DNA of 6,077 nucleotides, from positions 1-6,077 of the forward strand of contig DAOUTC010000074.1 in NCBI GenBank assembly GCA_030626915.1, written 5' to 3'. The notes beneath the pieces were generated by a model that did not search any database, was not told the origin of the DNA, and saw nothing but the letters and a program-made list of their open reading frames with translations. Below are positions 5,704 through 6,077 of this stretch, piece after piece. Each line of letters opens with the position of its first letter. Position 1 is the first letter of the stretch. Made by a program: the position numbers and the translations under genes. The DNA is from Dehalococcoidia bacterium. Its GTDB lineage: Bacteria; Chloroflexota; Dehalococcoidia; GIF9; AB-539-J10.

Positions 5704-6077
5704 TCAAATAAGTTTCACCATTTGCAGGCTTCCGTGAAAATTGAACCGTCTACAATAGTCTGGGTCAGTTACTAGCTTGGCAGTCTGAAAACCCAGATGT
5801 TCATAAAGTCGGCGTGCTCCTTCATTCTCAATCTCTACATCTAACACTATCCTTTTCAACCCTTTTGCTCGAGCTTGGTTTTCAGCAAATTCCATTAATT
5901 GTCTGCCAATCCCTTGTCTACGTCTCTCAGGCAATACTGCAAGGCACGCAATATAATATTCTTCATCTGAGACGGGCGGTATTGCCCTATCAAAATCGTC
6001 ATATGCCGCAATCATCCGAGGTATTTGCCATAGCGGAACAGCTACAAACCATAAAGGGCCATACATTTTCGAAGCAT
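5704..6077 (-). CDS. GNAT-family N-acetyltransferase, C-terminal part (runs off the right edge)
   Basis: The visible 123 residues include the acetyl-CoA binding core of the GNAT fold. The strand YYIACLAVLPE leads into RRRQGIGRQLMEF, which holds the RxxGxG/A pyrophosphate-binding loop. Then come GLKRIVLDVEIENEGARRLY and EHLGF, the usual motif B region. Members transfer an acetyl group from acetyl-CoA to an amine on a small molecule or protein; the acceptor is unknown here. An ATG at 6066-6064 could be read as a start. However, the frame stays open through Ala-Ser-Lys to the window edge, no ribosome binding site can be assessed, and the N-terminal strand and helices of the fold are missing. The gene almost certainly begins outside the window. 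It ends with a TGA at 5706-5704. The 139-nt gap to the dehydrogenase start, with a hairpin and a repeat, makes a shared operon uncertain. Confidence 0.88.
   Translation of the reverse strand, partial: ASKMYGPLWFVAVPLWQIPRMIAAYDDFDRAIPPVSDEEYYIACLAVLPERRRQGIGRQLMEFAENQARAKGLKRIVLDVEIENEGARRLYEHLGFQTAKLVTDPDYCRRFNFHGSLQMVKLI

Noticed and set aside
5704..6066. ATG at 6066 as the true start of the acetyltransferase.
   Set aside because: The frame remains open to the window edge and the N-terminal part of the GNAT fold would be missing, so the gene is treated as truncated by the window.
1..6077. CRISPR arrays, tRNA or rRNA genes, and insertion sequences.
   Set aside because: I saw no regularly spaced direct repeats, no cloverleaf or conserved rRNA stretches, and no transposase-like reading frame on either strand.

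Overview
All genes in the window lie on the minus strand, so transcription runs from position 6077 towards position 1. The organism looks like an uncultured bacterium. The best guess is a Chloroflexota / Dehalococcoidia-type lineage, for two reasons. The truncated tubulin/FtsZ-like protein at the left edge (opening MKLLVIGLGQCGGRIAD) matches my memory of proteins from that group, and the gap near 5590-5650 holds a short repeat of a kind I associate with such genomes. This placement is inference from recall, not from a search.

Layout in transcription order: (1) 5704-6077, the C-terminal part of a GNAT N-acetyltransferase whose start lies outside the window. (2) 5580-5703, a gap with a compact hairpin and a repeat-like element. 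(3) 4545-5564, a zinc-dependent medium-chain alcohol dehydrogenase. (4) 4046-4531, a YfcE/MJ0936-type metallophosphoesterase, 13 nt behind the dehydrogenase and with its own strong ribosome binding site. (5) A promoter-like sequence at 4005-4032. (6) 3757-3978, a small single-pass membrane protein that recalls the N-terminus of RmuC. (7) 2736-3800, an Mre11/SbcD-type nuclease. (8) 421-2739, a Rad50/SbcC-like coiled-coil ATPase of the YhaN kind. (9) 190-360, a possible short coiled-coil ORF or gene remnant. (10) 1-134, the start of a tubulin/FtsZ-like GTPase, with a good sigma70-type promoter placed so that its mRNA would be leaderless.

The core of the window is the tightly packed unit 3978 to 421. 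The small membrane ORF overlaps the nuclease gene by 44 nt, and the nuclease gene overlaps the ATPase gene by 4 nt (ATGA). The pair matches Mre11-Rad50 / SbcD-SbcC and most closely Bacillus YhaO-YhaN. The ATPase has two hydrophobic segments in the middle of its coiled coil, where Rad50 carries its zinc hook, and it has no CxxC motif. The inferred picture is a membrane-tethered DNA-end processing complex, possibly with the small membrane protein as a third part. Base composition appears more AT-rich in the ATPase gene than in the dehydrogenase gene.
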